A DNA stretch of 64,000 nt, from NCBI GenBank assembly GCA_963924555.1, contig OZ004596.1, positions 5,590,139 to 5,654,138 of the forward strand, given 5' to 3'. The stretch comes from Crambe crambe. Taxonomy: Eukaryota; Porifera; Demospongiae; Poecilosclerida; Crambeidae. The position numbers were made by a program, and so were the translations under genes. Under the pieces are notes generated by a model, which had not been told where the DNA came from, made no database searches, and saw only the letters and a list, made by a program, of their open reading frames with translations. This document shows positions 12,209 through 23,641 of this stretch, piece by piece (the stretch's first letter is position 1; each line of letters opens with the position of its first letter).

Positions 12209-15081
12209 TCAAGTTGGTTCTTCTTCAGAATCTGATTCTTTCGACTCTTTGTGTTCCCATAAGAGATGCTCTTCGTCATCAATTTCAGTGATGTAATACT
12301 GTTGCCCCTGGAAACAGTAACGGAAGAAGGCCAGCATCTTTTTCACTCCAACCACTTGTGCTGTTATCTCCTCAACATAGTCATCAAATAAGATGTCTCT
12401 TGCCATTGGTGCAAGGGCCTGGAAGTGACGTCCAATCATATTCATGTCCAGTTTTGCATACCCATGTACATGAACACACGTTGGTATTTTCCCTGGAACT
12501 AATGAGGAGCATATTTGAGGGTCATCCTCGCTTGCGGGAAACAGGTGCTCAAGGCCTGAGAAGCGGTTGTTGAGAAGCCTGGCAAAGTACTGCATGGTTT
12601 CATTGTAGCCAAAAAGGTCATGAATCAGCATATCCAAGTAAAGCCTCAAGACGAACATTTGACCTTTTAAATAAAGTAGTTTTAAAATTCACAATACAAA
12701 TATTTCACCCACAAAATTTTAAGGTGAAGACACAAAGAATGTTTGGACCCATGGACTAGCTTACCTCGTTGATTTTGAAGGAGATCAAACTTATGGTCGT
12801 GCCTATAAATAGCATTCATGTGATCATACAAATTGTAGTCATGTGACCATGTTGAGAGGGAGACAGAGGGACTTAAGGTCTCCACATAGTGCCATGTGTA
12901 AGGAGGAACATAAAGCATATCCCCTGGTCCTAATTCCACCTGAACAGCCCTCGCTCGTGTGAAGGCTGGGAATTGGCTGGTGTCGACTTCTTGGTAGTTC
13001 ACTCTAGATTTGTGCCACATGGGGTGGACTCTGGGAAAGACATACATCAGGTCGTGCTGCGAAGCTGACCACAAAGTAAACCTCTTCTTCCCCACCAGCT
13101 GCACAAAGCAGTTGTAATCCTGGTCGAAATGAGCATGTGTGATCATCCCAGCTGAAGATACCCACATGAATTGTTTACTCGATTGTCGATCTCTCTGTGT
13201 GTTGTAGAGGAAATCATCGGGTGAGATATCTTTTCTAAGAGCATCAGGAACTGTACCAAAATAGTAATGACCTTTGTAACCATCAGTGCAGTGATTGGTG
13301 GATTGGATGCAATTGAAGAAGTCTAGAGTGGTCATATTGGATAAGGTGTAGGACAGAGAGATGTTTAGTTTGAGTGGTGCACGGTGATCAGGGTCAAAGG
13401 TGAGGAAGCTGTTGCTACACTTTACAGATTTGAGAACGTCGTACTCTGATCGCATCTCTTGGGAGAGGTAAGACATGTTCCATTTCCTAACAGCTGGCCA
13501 TGTCTCCACAACTGTTCCTCTCAATACCGCTGGTTGTCCACCTTGAAGCATCTCCTGGATGAAGGGTTTGTTATGTTTCCAATCAACAATCCTTGGTTGG
13601 CCTACGATGACAGGCTTGAAAGCAGCAGAGCAGCCATTTTTTAATCTCTTAGTAATGGAAAGCTCTTCATAGGTCAAAACTGCATCTTCATCACTTTTAG
13701 TGATGCTTTGAGTGAGAGAATTGGCAATATCAGCATGACTTGAGCCATACTTCCCTGAGAGGGGTACTTTGTTTACGAATGTTCCAGAATTTAAGTCTTT
13801 CTTCCTTCTGCTCCAACCATGCAGACTAGAGCAAAAGAAGTCCTTTTCATTTCTTTGGCTTCTATCCACACAAGAGTCAGAGAAAAATGGCTGCATACCC
13901 AATGGTGTTGACAGTACAGGACTGATACCCATAATGCAGTGGCTGTTTTCGAAATCCTTCAACGAATGAGTTTGGAATTCAATTCCTTTGGAGAGAAGAA
14001 GGGCCTGGAAGGTGCTCCCTTGATTGGCAGCTATCAGAGCCTTGAGTGTGCTTGCCTTCCTGAAGTGGCTGCAGTCTGGGTATCGCAGGGCCAGAGATGG
14101 ATCTCCCAGGAGAGACACTGCAGCACTGTTAGAGACATCGAAGAACAAATGGAAAGAAATGGGATAAGCAGTAACTGAAATGATTTTTTCAACCAGTTTT
14201 GAGATTTTCTGTTCAATTTCATTTGCTATTCTGTCTTCTTCGTCTTTCTTGCTGTCACCGTGGACCCTTCCGACATCAAGTACAGACACTATGTGAAAGT
14301 CCGAGTAAGGACGACGCCAAAAGTGTGATGACTTCTTATTTGATTGAGCGACACTTTGGTGGAAAAGATGAGTCCTGCTATTAAGTTTCAGAAATCTGCT
14401 GATCATTCTAACAGCATTTCCAACCACTCTATAGTCTGAGGCCGAGGAGGCTGAGGTATTGACTGTAGAATCTGCTACTGAATATCCTGATAAGTGAGGC
14501 AGAAAGTCATGCGGAAATTCTGATGAAAAATCTCTTGCATAAAGAATTTCTAACTTTTGCTTATGTGAGTACACTACAAAGCCGAATTGTGTTTGAATAT
14601 CGTGAAATACTACCCTATTCTGTGTGTACTGCAATAGAGATTCAATGCTGTGGAATAGAGTCTCAAAATTGGAAGCATCTATTTGATAGGTGCAATCTAT
14701 GAGGAAGAGAAAGTCGACAGATCTGGAGGTGACTGGAGTAGATGGATCACAATGAGATACGAAATCACCATTCTTCACTTTATTTTCCGGCTTATTTACG
14801 CTCAAATCTCCAGAATATGATCTGATTTGACGGGATGTGCAATGTCTATGCCACTTCCAAGTGGATTCATCGATACATATTCCATACAGAGGGTTTCGGT
14901 GGAAAAGGATCCAGAGAAAAACAGTCAGCTTTGCACCCTCTGCACCCAAGTTATGGCAGGAATCTGCTGGAGTGTCGCCTGAACGAAGAGTTGAAACGCT
15001 GTTACAAAGTTTATCTTTGTTTTCTGCACTTAAGGAGGCCGCTACGATTGAAAACAAGATAAAGTACACAAAACTCTTCAT
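12209..15081 (-). CDS. Secretory-pathway VWA-like + JmjC/cupin-8 oxygenase, 923 aa
   Basis: Two exons, 15081-12765 and 12663-12209, join in frame to give 923 residues. I chose the ATG at 15081 because it gives a clean signal peptide (MKSFVYFILFSIVAASLSA). A VWA-like region begins VDFLFLIDCTYQID (near 14710). The MIDAS DxSxS is degenerate there, so metal binding is doubtful. The C-terminal half is a JmjC/cupin-8 Fe(II)/2-oxoglutarate oxygenase. It has the HxD pair in ITHAHFDQDYN (near 13130), a GKKRFTLW strand (near 13080) and the distal His in YVPPYTWHYVETL (near 12900). It resembles FIH/JMJD5-type enzymes more than chromatin demethylases. The tail is acidic (SESDSEEEPT) with no KDEL. The likely job is hydroxylating secreted or ER proteins, which is inference. 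It starts 90 bp from divergent GLTP copy 1. Confidence 0.75.
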
Positions 15082-15171
15082 CTTGATCTTGCAATTGCTT
15101 AGCCACACCCATTTAACCAGTGGCTTTGACGAGCACTTACCAGGTAGCAGGAGTAAATAAATTTTACAAAC
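15082..15171. promoter_or_regulatory. Shared promoter interval (JmjC protein / GLTP copy 1)
   Basis: 90 bp separate divergent start codons. The interval holds no ORF. It probably carries overlapping 5' UTRs and a bidirectional core promoter. Confidence 0.4.
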
Positions 15172-16207
15172 ATGACCCTATTCTCTTTAGCGGAGCACAG
15201 ATATCCAACCATCGATGAGGGGGAGGCGATCCCCACCGAGCCTTTTCTGCTAGCATCTGATGAGATACTTCCCTTCTTCGGTGAGCTTTTTAATTAAGTA
15301 CAAGCAATTTTAATTTGTTTCTTCTTTTTTTCTGCAACTGTTTTAGATGTGTTGGGGGCTACAACTTTTCGACCTGTGAAGTCTGACATGAGAGGCAATA
15401 TCACAGTGAGTATGAGGAGAGGAAAATATCCTCTCATTACTTCCAATATCTTGTGCATTGCATTCAGCGTCTCAGGACCAAATATCAAAGTGACCCTGAG
15501 AAGTTCAAAACTCTCCAAATGATTGTGGACAGTGAGATTGCTGAGGGTAGCAATAGAAGTGGCAAATCCTGCACTGTAGGTCTGCTCTGGTTGAAGAGGT
15601 GATGATGTTATTAACTGTAACAATGACTTCCATGCATTTCCTTCATGTTCAGGATTGCACCCTCTTAAGATCTTGGTGAATTCTGGTGTAGTTAACAGGA
15701 TTACTTGACACAAATGGGAAACTGGTGGGAATTTTCCAGATGCCATGTAATTGTAGTTCTGGCGCTCTGTCTAAGAAATGAAAACATATTTATCCGCACC
15801 CTGTAAAGTGAAAATCTGATAGGGTCTCATATCTGGAACCTCTCCCCGGCAGACAGCAAGATTAATGTTTAATTACATGCTTCCACTATCTACTCTTTCA
15901 ATGAAAGATGTACTTTTGAACTCCCCTTTTGTACTCACTCACTGTATCTTTTTCTTTCTGCCTTTTCTCATACAGAGCTTTGGAGTTCATCTATGAGTTT
16001 TTGCAGTGTGTGCTAACAGGTGAAGAGGACTTAGTGAAGTGTGCCAACAAGGCCTATGAGTTGACCCTCAAGAAATACCATGGCTGGATTGTTAGGGGAA
16101 TTTATAGTGTAAGAACAGAAAAAGCCTGTTTACTTTAATGTTTGAAATGCTTTGATGTGGCTTTTAGAGTTAATTACATGCACTTAGCTATAATGATCCT
16201 TAGTTTT

Positions 16208-16291
<84 letters not shown>

Positions 16292-16482
16292 CTCTGCAGC
16301 TGGCTGTGAGAACATTGCCATATCGGAAGGACTTCATCATCTCTCTCAAGAAGGATCCAACCGTCACAGATGAGCAGCTGTACGAGGACATGAAAGCGTC
16401 CCTGACTAATCTCAAGACCAACCTTGACGAGATCAACAGGTTTTACACAGAAAAGGGTCAACACTCTGAGGATGTTGCTTGA
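15172..16482 (+). CDS. GLTP: Glycolipid transfer protein, copy 1, 204 aa
   Basis: Five exons (15172-15280, 15347-15405, 15468-15598, 15976-16108, 16300-16482) give 204 residues, close to human GLTP (209). The protein is an all-helical carrier that moves glycosphingolipids between membranes. Headgroup-binding residues match the human pattern: Asp and Asn in SDMRGNITR (D48 and N52 equivalents, with Arg for K55), Trp in LLWLKRALEF (W96) and His in KKYHGWIV (H140). There is no PH domain or signal peptide, so it is a cytosolic single-domain form. A near-identical exon pattern is repeated in the next gene, showing a tandem duplication. The intron before exon 5 holds a long CT repeat next to the splice site. 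Confidence 0.93.
16210..16285 (+). repeat. (CT)n microsatellite abutting the last 3' splice site of GLTP copy 1
   Basis: About 38 CT units run almost directly into the acceptor at 16299 and serve as an oversized polypyrimidine tract. Slippage here could change splicing efficiency. Confidence 0.95.
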
Positions 16483-17161
16483 TAGCAGCTAGTCACATCA
16501 CTGATTATTGGGGAAATGATTTTAACCTTGCATAGCATGACACAAATATATACTAACACATCAGTATACTACCTCTGACATTGAATCAGTATACTTGTCC
16601 TTATAATTATTAGTATACTAGTTGTGATATTGCTCAGTATACTAAATAACTCCATTAATTTTTTGTAATTTTTTAATTTCATTTTTACTAAATTCACTGA
16701 TTCAGTCATCTTATCAGTCCACCCTGTGGAATGTGTAGTGTATAGGCATGTGTATATATAGCTACCATCTTGTAGTGTGTAGGCATGTGTATATATAGCT
16801 AGCTACCATCTTGTAGTGTGTAGGCATGTGCTACCATCTTTTTTTCCAGTATAAATGTACTTCAGAGAATTTTTTCTCTTGTTTACTGTCATCCGTTGTA
16901 CTGTGCTGATGTGTCACTAGTGCAGCGACATGTAATCAAGTCTCTGCAGGAAGTTTAGAGTAGAGTAAGTACAGGTGTATCATTACATAATGTGTTCACT
17001 AGTAGAGCTAAGGTAACATCGAGTTCTACGGAATATCTTGTCCTGCTGCTTAAATTGTGTGTGTTATCATCATACAGTGACTTGCCACTGCAATAGACAC
17101 GACCACTAGCTCTACATCTCTATTGATACTAGCTAGCTTGCAGCCAAATAGAAAGGAAAGA
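16483..17161 (+). other. GLTP 1-2 intergenic region with 3' UTR and short repeats
   Basis: This is a 679-bp A/T-rich gap without an ORF. It holds four AGTATACT palindromes at 16563, 16588, 16612 and 16636, then three copies of a 28-41 bp unit (16734-16839). The promoter and 5' UTR of copy 2 must lie towards the right end. Confidence 0.6.
16734..16839 (+). repeat. Three-copy short tandem repeat (TGTAGTGTGTAGGCATGTG...GCTACCATCT)
   Basis: Units of 37, 41 and 28 bp share the TGTAGTGT(A/G)TAGGCATGTG start and the GCTACCATCT end. The second has gained an extra AGCT, and the third lost the TATATATA core. It is non-coding. Confidence 0.85.
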
Positions 17162-18614
17162 ATGTCTTTCTTTTCTGAAGCAGAGCACAAGTTTGAGCTG
17201 GTGAGAGAAGGAGAGGAGATTCCAGCAAAGAACTTTCTGTTGGCTTGCAATCAGATTCTTCTCTTTATGGGTATGTCTTCCAATAGTTGAGTCCAGTATT
17301 AAGGAATAGATTTGGCTAATAAAAAGGATCTTATAGCTGTTGAGACAATCTCAGTGATGAGGTTAGTGGGACTAGCCACTAGGGGCTCTCTCCTGCTAGT
17401 CTCTCTGTTACCACATAACTTTAAGTATTAGTACAATCCATTGGTTCACTGACTTGTCTCCATATTTATGGTAACCGTAACTATAGTTGTGGGTGGCACA
17501 AAATTAATGAAAACGTTGTTTATCATCAGATACATTGGGCCCTATTATATTTAAAAGTCCAAGAGCTGATGTAAGTGGCTACATTCAAGTGAGTTGATAA
17601 TAAAGCTAGCTAGCTACAATGATATCCAGCAATCACATCTCAGCTATAATACTTAGAGAATTTTGAAAAAGCATCGTTCAGATCCTGAGAAGTTTTGGAG
17701 CATTCAGAGTATAGTGAGTGCAGAAATAGCAGGAGGTTGCAACAGAGGGAGGAAGTCCTGCACAATGAACTTACTGTGGCTCAAACGGTGAATTTAGTTA
17801 CATAACTACAGAGCTGGAGCCAGCTCATTTGTAGTGGTACGGCCATGCATAGCTACCATCTGGGGGGCAGTAAAATTAATGTTATTGATTCGATTTCAAT
17901 CTGGTATGATCTAGGCAATGCCATGTACTAACTTATAAGTCATTGTTATTATTCGAATTACACTGCATGTACACACACAAAACAAAACAAAAAAAAAACT
18001 CTGAATGATGGTACGGCCATGGCCGTACCAGCCGTAGCAGTGCCTCCGGCCATTAACTAGCCAAATCAAACTAGCAGCCAGTTAGCTATCACAAACTGGC
18101 TAAGTTACACCCAATAGCTTAAACTATTAGCCAATGAAGATAGGATTGATATATTGAACCTGTACTGTGACATAGCTATGACATTATCATTCATTACAGA
18201 ACTCTAGAATTTGTCCATGCCTTCTCAGAACCTTTCCTCTCTGGTGAAGAGAGCATGGTTGCTTGTGGACACTTCGCCTATGAACAGTCGTTCAAACCTT
18301 ACCATAACACTGTCCTCAGAAAACTATTTCAAGTAAGCAAGTGCTAAATTTTTATATCATGTCAAAAAGTTCTATTTCTGCTCTATTAGATTATTATGAA
18401 GGTGATGATGAGTAGAAAGGAAGTGATGAAAGCTCTGAAGAAAGACCCTTCTCTGAGTGATGAAGATCTGATGGAACACATGAAGGCTACCATGACTGCC
18501 ATGAAAACAAACATTGACGAAATCAACCGATTCTACACTCTCAAGGGACAGCATTGTAGCCCAACAAAACCCCAGCCCTTAGAAAATCCAGAAAATTCAG
18601 ACGATGATAGCTGA
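17162..18614 (+). CDS. GLTP: Glycolipid transfer protein, copy 2, 218 aa, altered headgroup site
   Basis: Five exons (17162-17270, 17530-17588, 17657-17787, 18200-18332, 18390-18614) have the same first four lengths (109, 59, 131, 133 nt) as copy 1, so the pair arose by tandem duplication. The Asp, Trp and His positions of the GLTP pocket are kept (ADVSGYIQ, LLWLKRTLEF, KPYHNTVL). The Asn equivalent to human N52 is Tyr. The normally conserved Gly-Trp after the His is also lost. The C-terminus is longer and ends in acidic NSDDDS. The protein may bind a different lipid, or sense rather than transfer. That is inference. Confidence 0.88.
18010..18029. repeat. Perfect 20-bp palindrome in a GLTP copy 2 intron
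   Basis: GGTACGGCCATGGCCGTACC is its own reverse complement. A half copy (GGTACGGCCATG) lies near 17838, about 170 bp upstream in the same intron. This may be the end of a decayed mobile element or a hairpin-forming site. Confidence 0.85.
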
Positions 18615-18718
18615 TGAATGATTTTGTGTTTGGTGTGTGTGTGTAATTGAATGTAGCTCCACCCACCTCCACTGATGTAGCTCCACCCACATACAATTTG
18701 TGTCCACCTACAGCTGTC

Positions 18719-18724
18719 AATAAA
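18719..18724 (+). terminator. Probable polyadenylation signal of GLTP copy 2
   Basis: AATAAA lies 105 bp after the GLTP copy 2 stop. It falls upstream of the likely start codon (18761) of the next gene, so the two transcripts are tightly packed or overlap. Confidence 0.5.
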
Positions 18725-18760
18725 GAGCTTCCACTTGCTAATAGCATCCACTGCCGACTG

Positions 18761-21086
18761 ATGAAGTCATATAGGACTTTTACTGGAGCCGGTGGAGGGC
18801 TTACTGTGTTGCCCACGCTGGAGGAGTCTGCCCGGAGTGAGTATTCGGAAGAAGAATCCGAGAGTAGTACTAATACTAGTAGCTCTTGCTCTGAGGATTA
18901 TCCGCAAGGAACGGCCACCTCCTACCCTACTGACCTTCTTGGAGTTAGCTGGGGCTCTTATCTGTATAGTGGGCCGCCTACAAGAGCAGGGGCTCATGAT
19001 GAGCCCAGTTCTCCAGCGCGAAAAATTGCCAATAATTCGAGCAATCAAGTCTCTACAACTCTAGAACACATCACCCCAGCGAATACCCTCCAACCAAACC
19101 AAGAGACAAGTCAGGATGTTGTTGAGAGCTGCAGACAGAACAAAATCAGCAAGCCTCAGGGGTCTAAGGGTACTGAGCCCCACCCACTTTTGCAGCATTT
19201 GGAAGGCTTGGTGAGTGCTCTGATAACAAGCAGAAAGGAACTGACAAAGTATGGGATGGATGTCACACATCTCACACCTCTCTCCGACAACACTCTAGCC
19301 TCACATTATGACCTGAAGAAGATAATGGGAGCTCTTTCCACCCAGCGAAACTGCAATGAAGTGATTATCTCTTCTGACCTGCTGCACAATCTGGTGGAGT
19401 ACTTGAGGGAGGTGATCAATGGATTAGTCAAGCAGGGGAAGAAGATGGATGTACAAGCTGGCTTCTTGGAGAGAATGGCTAAGCAGCTCAACAGAAATCA
19501 GCAAAAATATTTTGATGAGCAAAGGGAAGTCCAGGAGTCCATTATCAATAACAGAGCTCAACTGGACATTGAAAGGGTATTTATAGGAAAAGAGAAATTA
19601 ACTAGTGACTGTGTATGGCAGTCTATAATAACAGAATCCTTTATTTCAGAAAGAGCTTGAAAAGCAGAGAATATCAGTAAACAAGGCAAAGGAAGAATTG
19701 AAGAAAATGCTTCTTGAAGTAGCCAATTCTTCAGAGAAAGATAGAAGATCGAAAAGAGACAAAGGACGAATGGGATCGCCACACACCATAGCTCAAGGCA
19801 AGTGTGACGAGGGGGTTTTCCTTTGACTTTGTGATATTGCCATATCTAGGTCAGAGTCAACTGGCAGCTCTCTCAAAGACCCAGAAGCAGCAGTCACGTC
19901 TGGAAAAAACACTGATCCAGCAACAGAGAGACATCAGAAACTTGCAACAGGCTCACCATTTCACTAAATCAGGTAGGTAGCAGCTTGCTAGTTAGCTAGC
20001 TGGCGAAGCCTTATACTTGTTAACAGCAAACTGCATTAATCAGAGTTACTGGCTGTGCAAGAACATGCCACCAAGTTGCAGCGTAGGTTGACCAAACAGA
20101 TCAATGAAGGTGAGTCTTTTCCATTATCTTGATAGCTACTATACCTGATGTTATCTCATAACCAAGTGAAAAATTCAGAAGCTGCATTGACTACCCGACT
20201 CTTTGTCACTCGAGAGTCTTTGGTGCTTCCTTCAATGGCGTTAGACGAAGAGAAACGAAAGGTAAGCTACAGCAAAAAATGCTTACCTCTATCATTTCAA
20301 ACTCTACTATCCAATACAGTCTTATGGTAGGGTATCAACAGCTCAAGTCAAAGCAACACTGAAGGGAATTACTGCTACTCAAAAAACTCTAGTAAGTAGC
20401 TAGCTATGGTTGATGTGCCATGCATGTAGCATGTGCAGCATGTGCCATGCATGTAGCTTAGTTGTCATCATGTGGGTATTATGTACATGATAGGGTGCTG
20501 ACATTGAGAGAATGCATCGGCAGTTTTCAGAGCAGTACAAGACAGGGCAGAGGATATCTAGACAATTGGAAGAGAGCCATCTGGAGCTAGAAAAGACAAG
20601 CTCTCAGCTAAGACAACATGCCACCAGCATCAGTAGAACTAACCATACTCACCACAGTCATAATGAAGAAACTGGGAGCAACCTCTTACCAAAAATCACT
20701 CAAACTTCTCATGGAAAGAAACAAAGGTAGCTAGCTAGGTAGCTAGCTAGGTAGCTATACCATGACTATTAGAGATCTTGCTGGCCAGACACATACCTCA
20801 GCAATGCCATGAAAATTAAAAGGTGTCTGGATCGTCTCACTTGTATGGGGTGAAACCAAATGTCTGACATAATGCCTTCCCCAGGACTTCCAGTGAGGTT
20901 TCATTTTCACTGCCTCACCTTCACCAGTCCTCTTATGCGAGAATACCTGGAAGTACGTCAAGGCAGTACCTTCCCAAGTACAGATTCTCCAGGACAGAGC
21001 TCCTCACATTGGCAAAGTTTGACGACCATGAAACAGCTAAACAAGTTACAGAATGGCTCCAACAACAGGGAAAACTGACTGAGTAA
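18761..21086 (+). CDS. Coiled-coil protein, possibly centrosomal, unrecognised
   Basis: About eight exons on the plus strand encode an acidic Ser-rich N-terminus followed by long coiled coils. The main exon runs to about 19575; later exons lie near 19650-19799, 19851-19972, 20043-20109, 20178-20261, 20321-20392, 20495-20727 and 20884-21086. I prefer the ATG at 18761 (MKSYRTFTGAGGG). The in-frame ATG at 18647 lies in a 25-bp repeat and before a likely upstream poly(A) signal. The last exon, read in the spliced frame, ends RTELLTLAKFDDHETAKQ... and then LQQQGKLTE. There is no signal peptide, membrane helix or known catalytic motif. The architecture resembles centriolar or spindle scaffold proteins, but I could not place it in a family. 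Its stop is 67 bp from the EMC6 stop. Confidence 0.65.
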
Positions 21087-21153
21087 TATTGAATCACAAA
21101 GTTGAATCATAATCTTTGTATAATTATTATGTTACTGATGGCAAGTGAAAATG

Positions 21154-21468
21154 CTAAAATACATGAACCATGCCATATAAAAATGTCCATACTAAAATGT
21201 ATGTAAAGAGTCCTCCAAACATGCCATCCAGCCACAGCTGTCTCCTAGTTGTGAAGTACTTATTCCACTCAGTGCCTGCCTTCATGGAGAGAAAGATGGA
21301 GAGAAGAACAGAGAAGACGATGAAGAAGAGAAACCCATACAAACCAGTCAACCCCAATACCCCAGCAGCTGTTCCAGCAATCACGGCTCCAGATGTCCGG
21401 CAATAATCTACAATGGCTGCATTCTTTCTCACTGCACGTTCGTTATAAACGTCTTCCTTCAAGCCCAT
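21154..21468 (-). CDS. EMC6: ER membrane protein complex subunit 6, 104 aa
   Basis: A single-exon gene encodes a 104-residue protein matching EMC6/TMEM93. The signature stretches [51 protein letters not shown] are near identical to human. The family is a small multi-pass subunit of the EMC, which inserts transmembrane helices into the ER. It is transcribed away from SGF29, with 260 bp between start codons. Confidence 0.97.
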   Translation of the reverse strand: MGLKEDVYNERAVRKNAAIVDYCRTSGAVIAGTAAGVLGLTGLYGFLFFIVFSVLLSIFLSMKAGTEWNKYFTTRRQLWLDGMFGGLFTYILVWTFLYGMVHVF

Positions 21469-21728
21469 CTTCTGGTGTGCATCAATTGAGATAAACTTAG
21501 CTAACCTTCAAGCTTTTTTAGCCAGTAAAATTTCTTGATTTCCCAATGTTCCAACGTTCTTCTGTAATATACTTTTCAGAGTATTTGCTGATCAGTATCA
21601 CATCAAGTTCTTAGCAAACCCCAAATCTTACCAATCGCGGTTGGTAAAGGGTCGTCGCGCGAGACTATAATATATATATAAGCTAAGTCTTGTGTGGTGT
21701 CGACCCTGTTCCTAAAGAAGACTTCAAG
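21469..21728. promoter_or_regulatory. Bidirectional promoter interval (EMC6 / SGF29)
   Basis: 260 bp separate the divergent starts. A TATA-like run (tataatatatatataagc) at about 21667-21684 lies about 45 bp upstream of the SGF29 ATG. The rest contains GTCGTCGCGCGAGA but no ORF. Confidence 0.4.
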
Positions 21729-23641
21729 ATGCCAAGAGGCGGTAAGCTATTGGGCAAGATTCCTTCAAAGAGCAGCTCGTATCACAGGTCGAGCACACCA
21801 GCGTCAGTGTCTTCCTCCAAGAGTCAGGAAGTGTCCCCCAGCGTCGCTGCAGCACTAATTGAACTAAAGTCCCTCATTATGCAGCTACAGGTAGGTCCTT
21901 GGGTGTGCACTAATTAGAGTACTCACCCTAATTACACATCTCTCTAAAAGGAAGAGAGGGAAGGTGGAGAACAGACACTTTCTACAATTGTAAAAACTCA
22001 TGAAAAGATAAGGAATGAATCAAGAGGTGAGATTTGATCTGGTACCAGGTTTGCGTTACTATTTATCGCTATGATAAGAGGTTTGTGTTACGATTTATTG
22101 TTTTCAGTTTCCCTTTACTTCAAGCAGAAACTGCGCAGCCAGTATGTGAATGCTCTTCAGGATGCCAAGAAAGAACAAGTGTAAATATCGATCTGTTGGT
22201 TCTTTTGATGCAACTTTCACCATTTAATGGATCACTTTCAGATTAATAGAAAAAGCACTTGACAAAATGACTGAAGTAAAGCAAGAGATAGGAGAGAAAC
22301 AAAGTAGGTTGAAATCTCTCAAGTGTTGATATCTGTGTATTTTGAATAAACCTTATCATTTCCATGTCCCATTTTTTCCCAGCATGTCCACCATCTCAAC
22401 CTGCACGTAGCATTGACAACTACCAAGCACAAAGGTATTGTATTCCCTGCATGTGTGTTATTCATGTTGCCTTCCTCTTCCATTCCCAGGCGATCTGGAA
22501 TTGGAACCATGCGACGTGGCATGCTAATGACGGTTCTTCATCAGTATGCATTGGAGCAGCCAATTTGGAAAGGACAACCAGGAGAAAGGTGGAAAGGAAA
22601 ATAGTGGTGGGTGGTGGTGTTTTTAATCATTGATTTGCAACGTGATAGCATTCCGTCACTTTGTGGAGCCATGCCAGCTGATGAGAAATACCGATGTAAA
22701 CCAGGCGATCAGGTAGGTACTAGGTATATCTGTGGGCCTCATATTAGGGTCTGTGGGGAAAGGTACAAGGCCTGGAAAACAAGGTGTGCAAAAACAACAA
22801 TGACAAGACAACAAAAACAATGACAACAAGACAACAAAAACAATGACAAGACAACAAAAACAATGACAACAAGACAACAAAACAATGACAACAAGACAAC
22901 AAAAACAAGACAACAAAACAATGACAAAACAACAACAAAACAACGACAAAAAAGGGGAAATTTTGTATGGATGATCTTCATGGCTGGATTGTATAATGAT
23001 GGTAAAACCTGTTTGTTTTAGGTGGCAGCACGAGTGCGGACAGAGGATGGGGAGGAGCAGTGGATCCTTGCTGAGGTATTTTCTTACAGCTCACAGAACC
23101 ATCGTTACTCTGTAGACGACATTGATGAAGAAGGCCACAATGAACAGAGGTGAGAGTATGGGCATATCTCTCTCCTGGTCTAAAACTTTTGCCTAACTAC
23201 ATGCAGGAGATATCACGTGAGCAAGAGACGAATCATCCCCCTCCCAGCATACAAAATCGATCCAGCACTGAACCCCGATCATCTCTTCAAACCCAAGCAA
23301 GTGAGAACTGGAAAATAGGATGTCCACTTCTCTTATTTTTGGTCTCTCGTTCAGTTGGTGCTGGCACTTTACCCCCAGACCACTTGTTTCTACAGAGCAG
23401 TGATTCACAAACAGCCCAAACATGTTAGTAGTACATGGGACTGTATAAAGCATTATTGTTAGCCACTGGGTGACAGGATTGCTGTTTGGCAAGCAGTTTA
23501 TTTTAATAATTGTTCTTGTTTTAGGTTGACACTGACTACTCTGTGCTGTTTGAAGATACATCATATCCTGATGGGTACTCTCCTCCACTTGATGTGCCTC
23601 AGAGGTACGTTCTGCCCATGAAAGAGACAAAGAAGAAATAA
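21729..23641 (+). CDS. SGF29: SAGA-associated factor 29
   Basis: This is a multi-exon gene for a SAGA/ATAC histone acetyltransferase subunit that reads H3K4me3. It has a Ser-rich N-terminus and a short coiled-coil region. The C-terminal tandem Tudor (SGF29) domain contains VAARVRTEDGEEQWILAEV, YSVDDIDEEG, VLALYPQTTCFYRAVIH, DYSVLFEDTSYPDGYSPPL and a final QRYVLPMKETKKK. These match human SGF29 closely, including the Tyr/Tyr/Phe aromatic cage. The last exons are near 23022-23150, 23207-23300, about 23353-23424 and 23525-23641. An intron at about 22780-22960 holds an ACAACAA-type repeat. Confidence 0.93.
22789..22958 (+). repeat. Purine/C minisatellite (CAATGACAACAAGACAACAAAAA) in an SGF29 intron
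   Basis: Several irregular units of CAATGACAA, CAAGACAA and CAAAAA fill about 170 bp with almost no T. All three minus-strand frames are open here only because of the repeat. Confidence 0.85.

Noticed and set aside
15294..15746. Minus-strand ORF of 150 codons
   Set aside because: It overlaps GLTP exons 2 and 3 on the other strand, and those exons have clear splice sites and conserved residues.
18647..18760. Upstream in-frame ATG for the coiled-coil gene
   Set aside because: The stretch holds a GTAGCTCCACCCAC repeat and a likely poly(A) signal of GLTP copy 2, so I prefer the ATG at 18761. Not fully excluded.
22656..22981. Three overlapping minus-strand ORFs rich in Cys, Leu, Val and Phe
   Set aside because: They come from the ACAACAA repeat in the SGF29 intron and are low-complexity artefacts.
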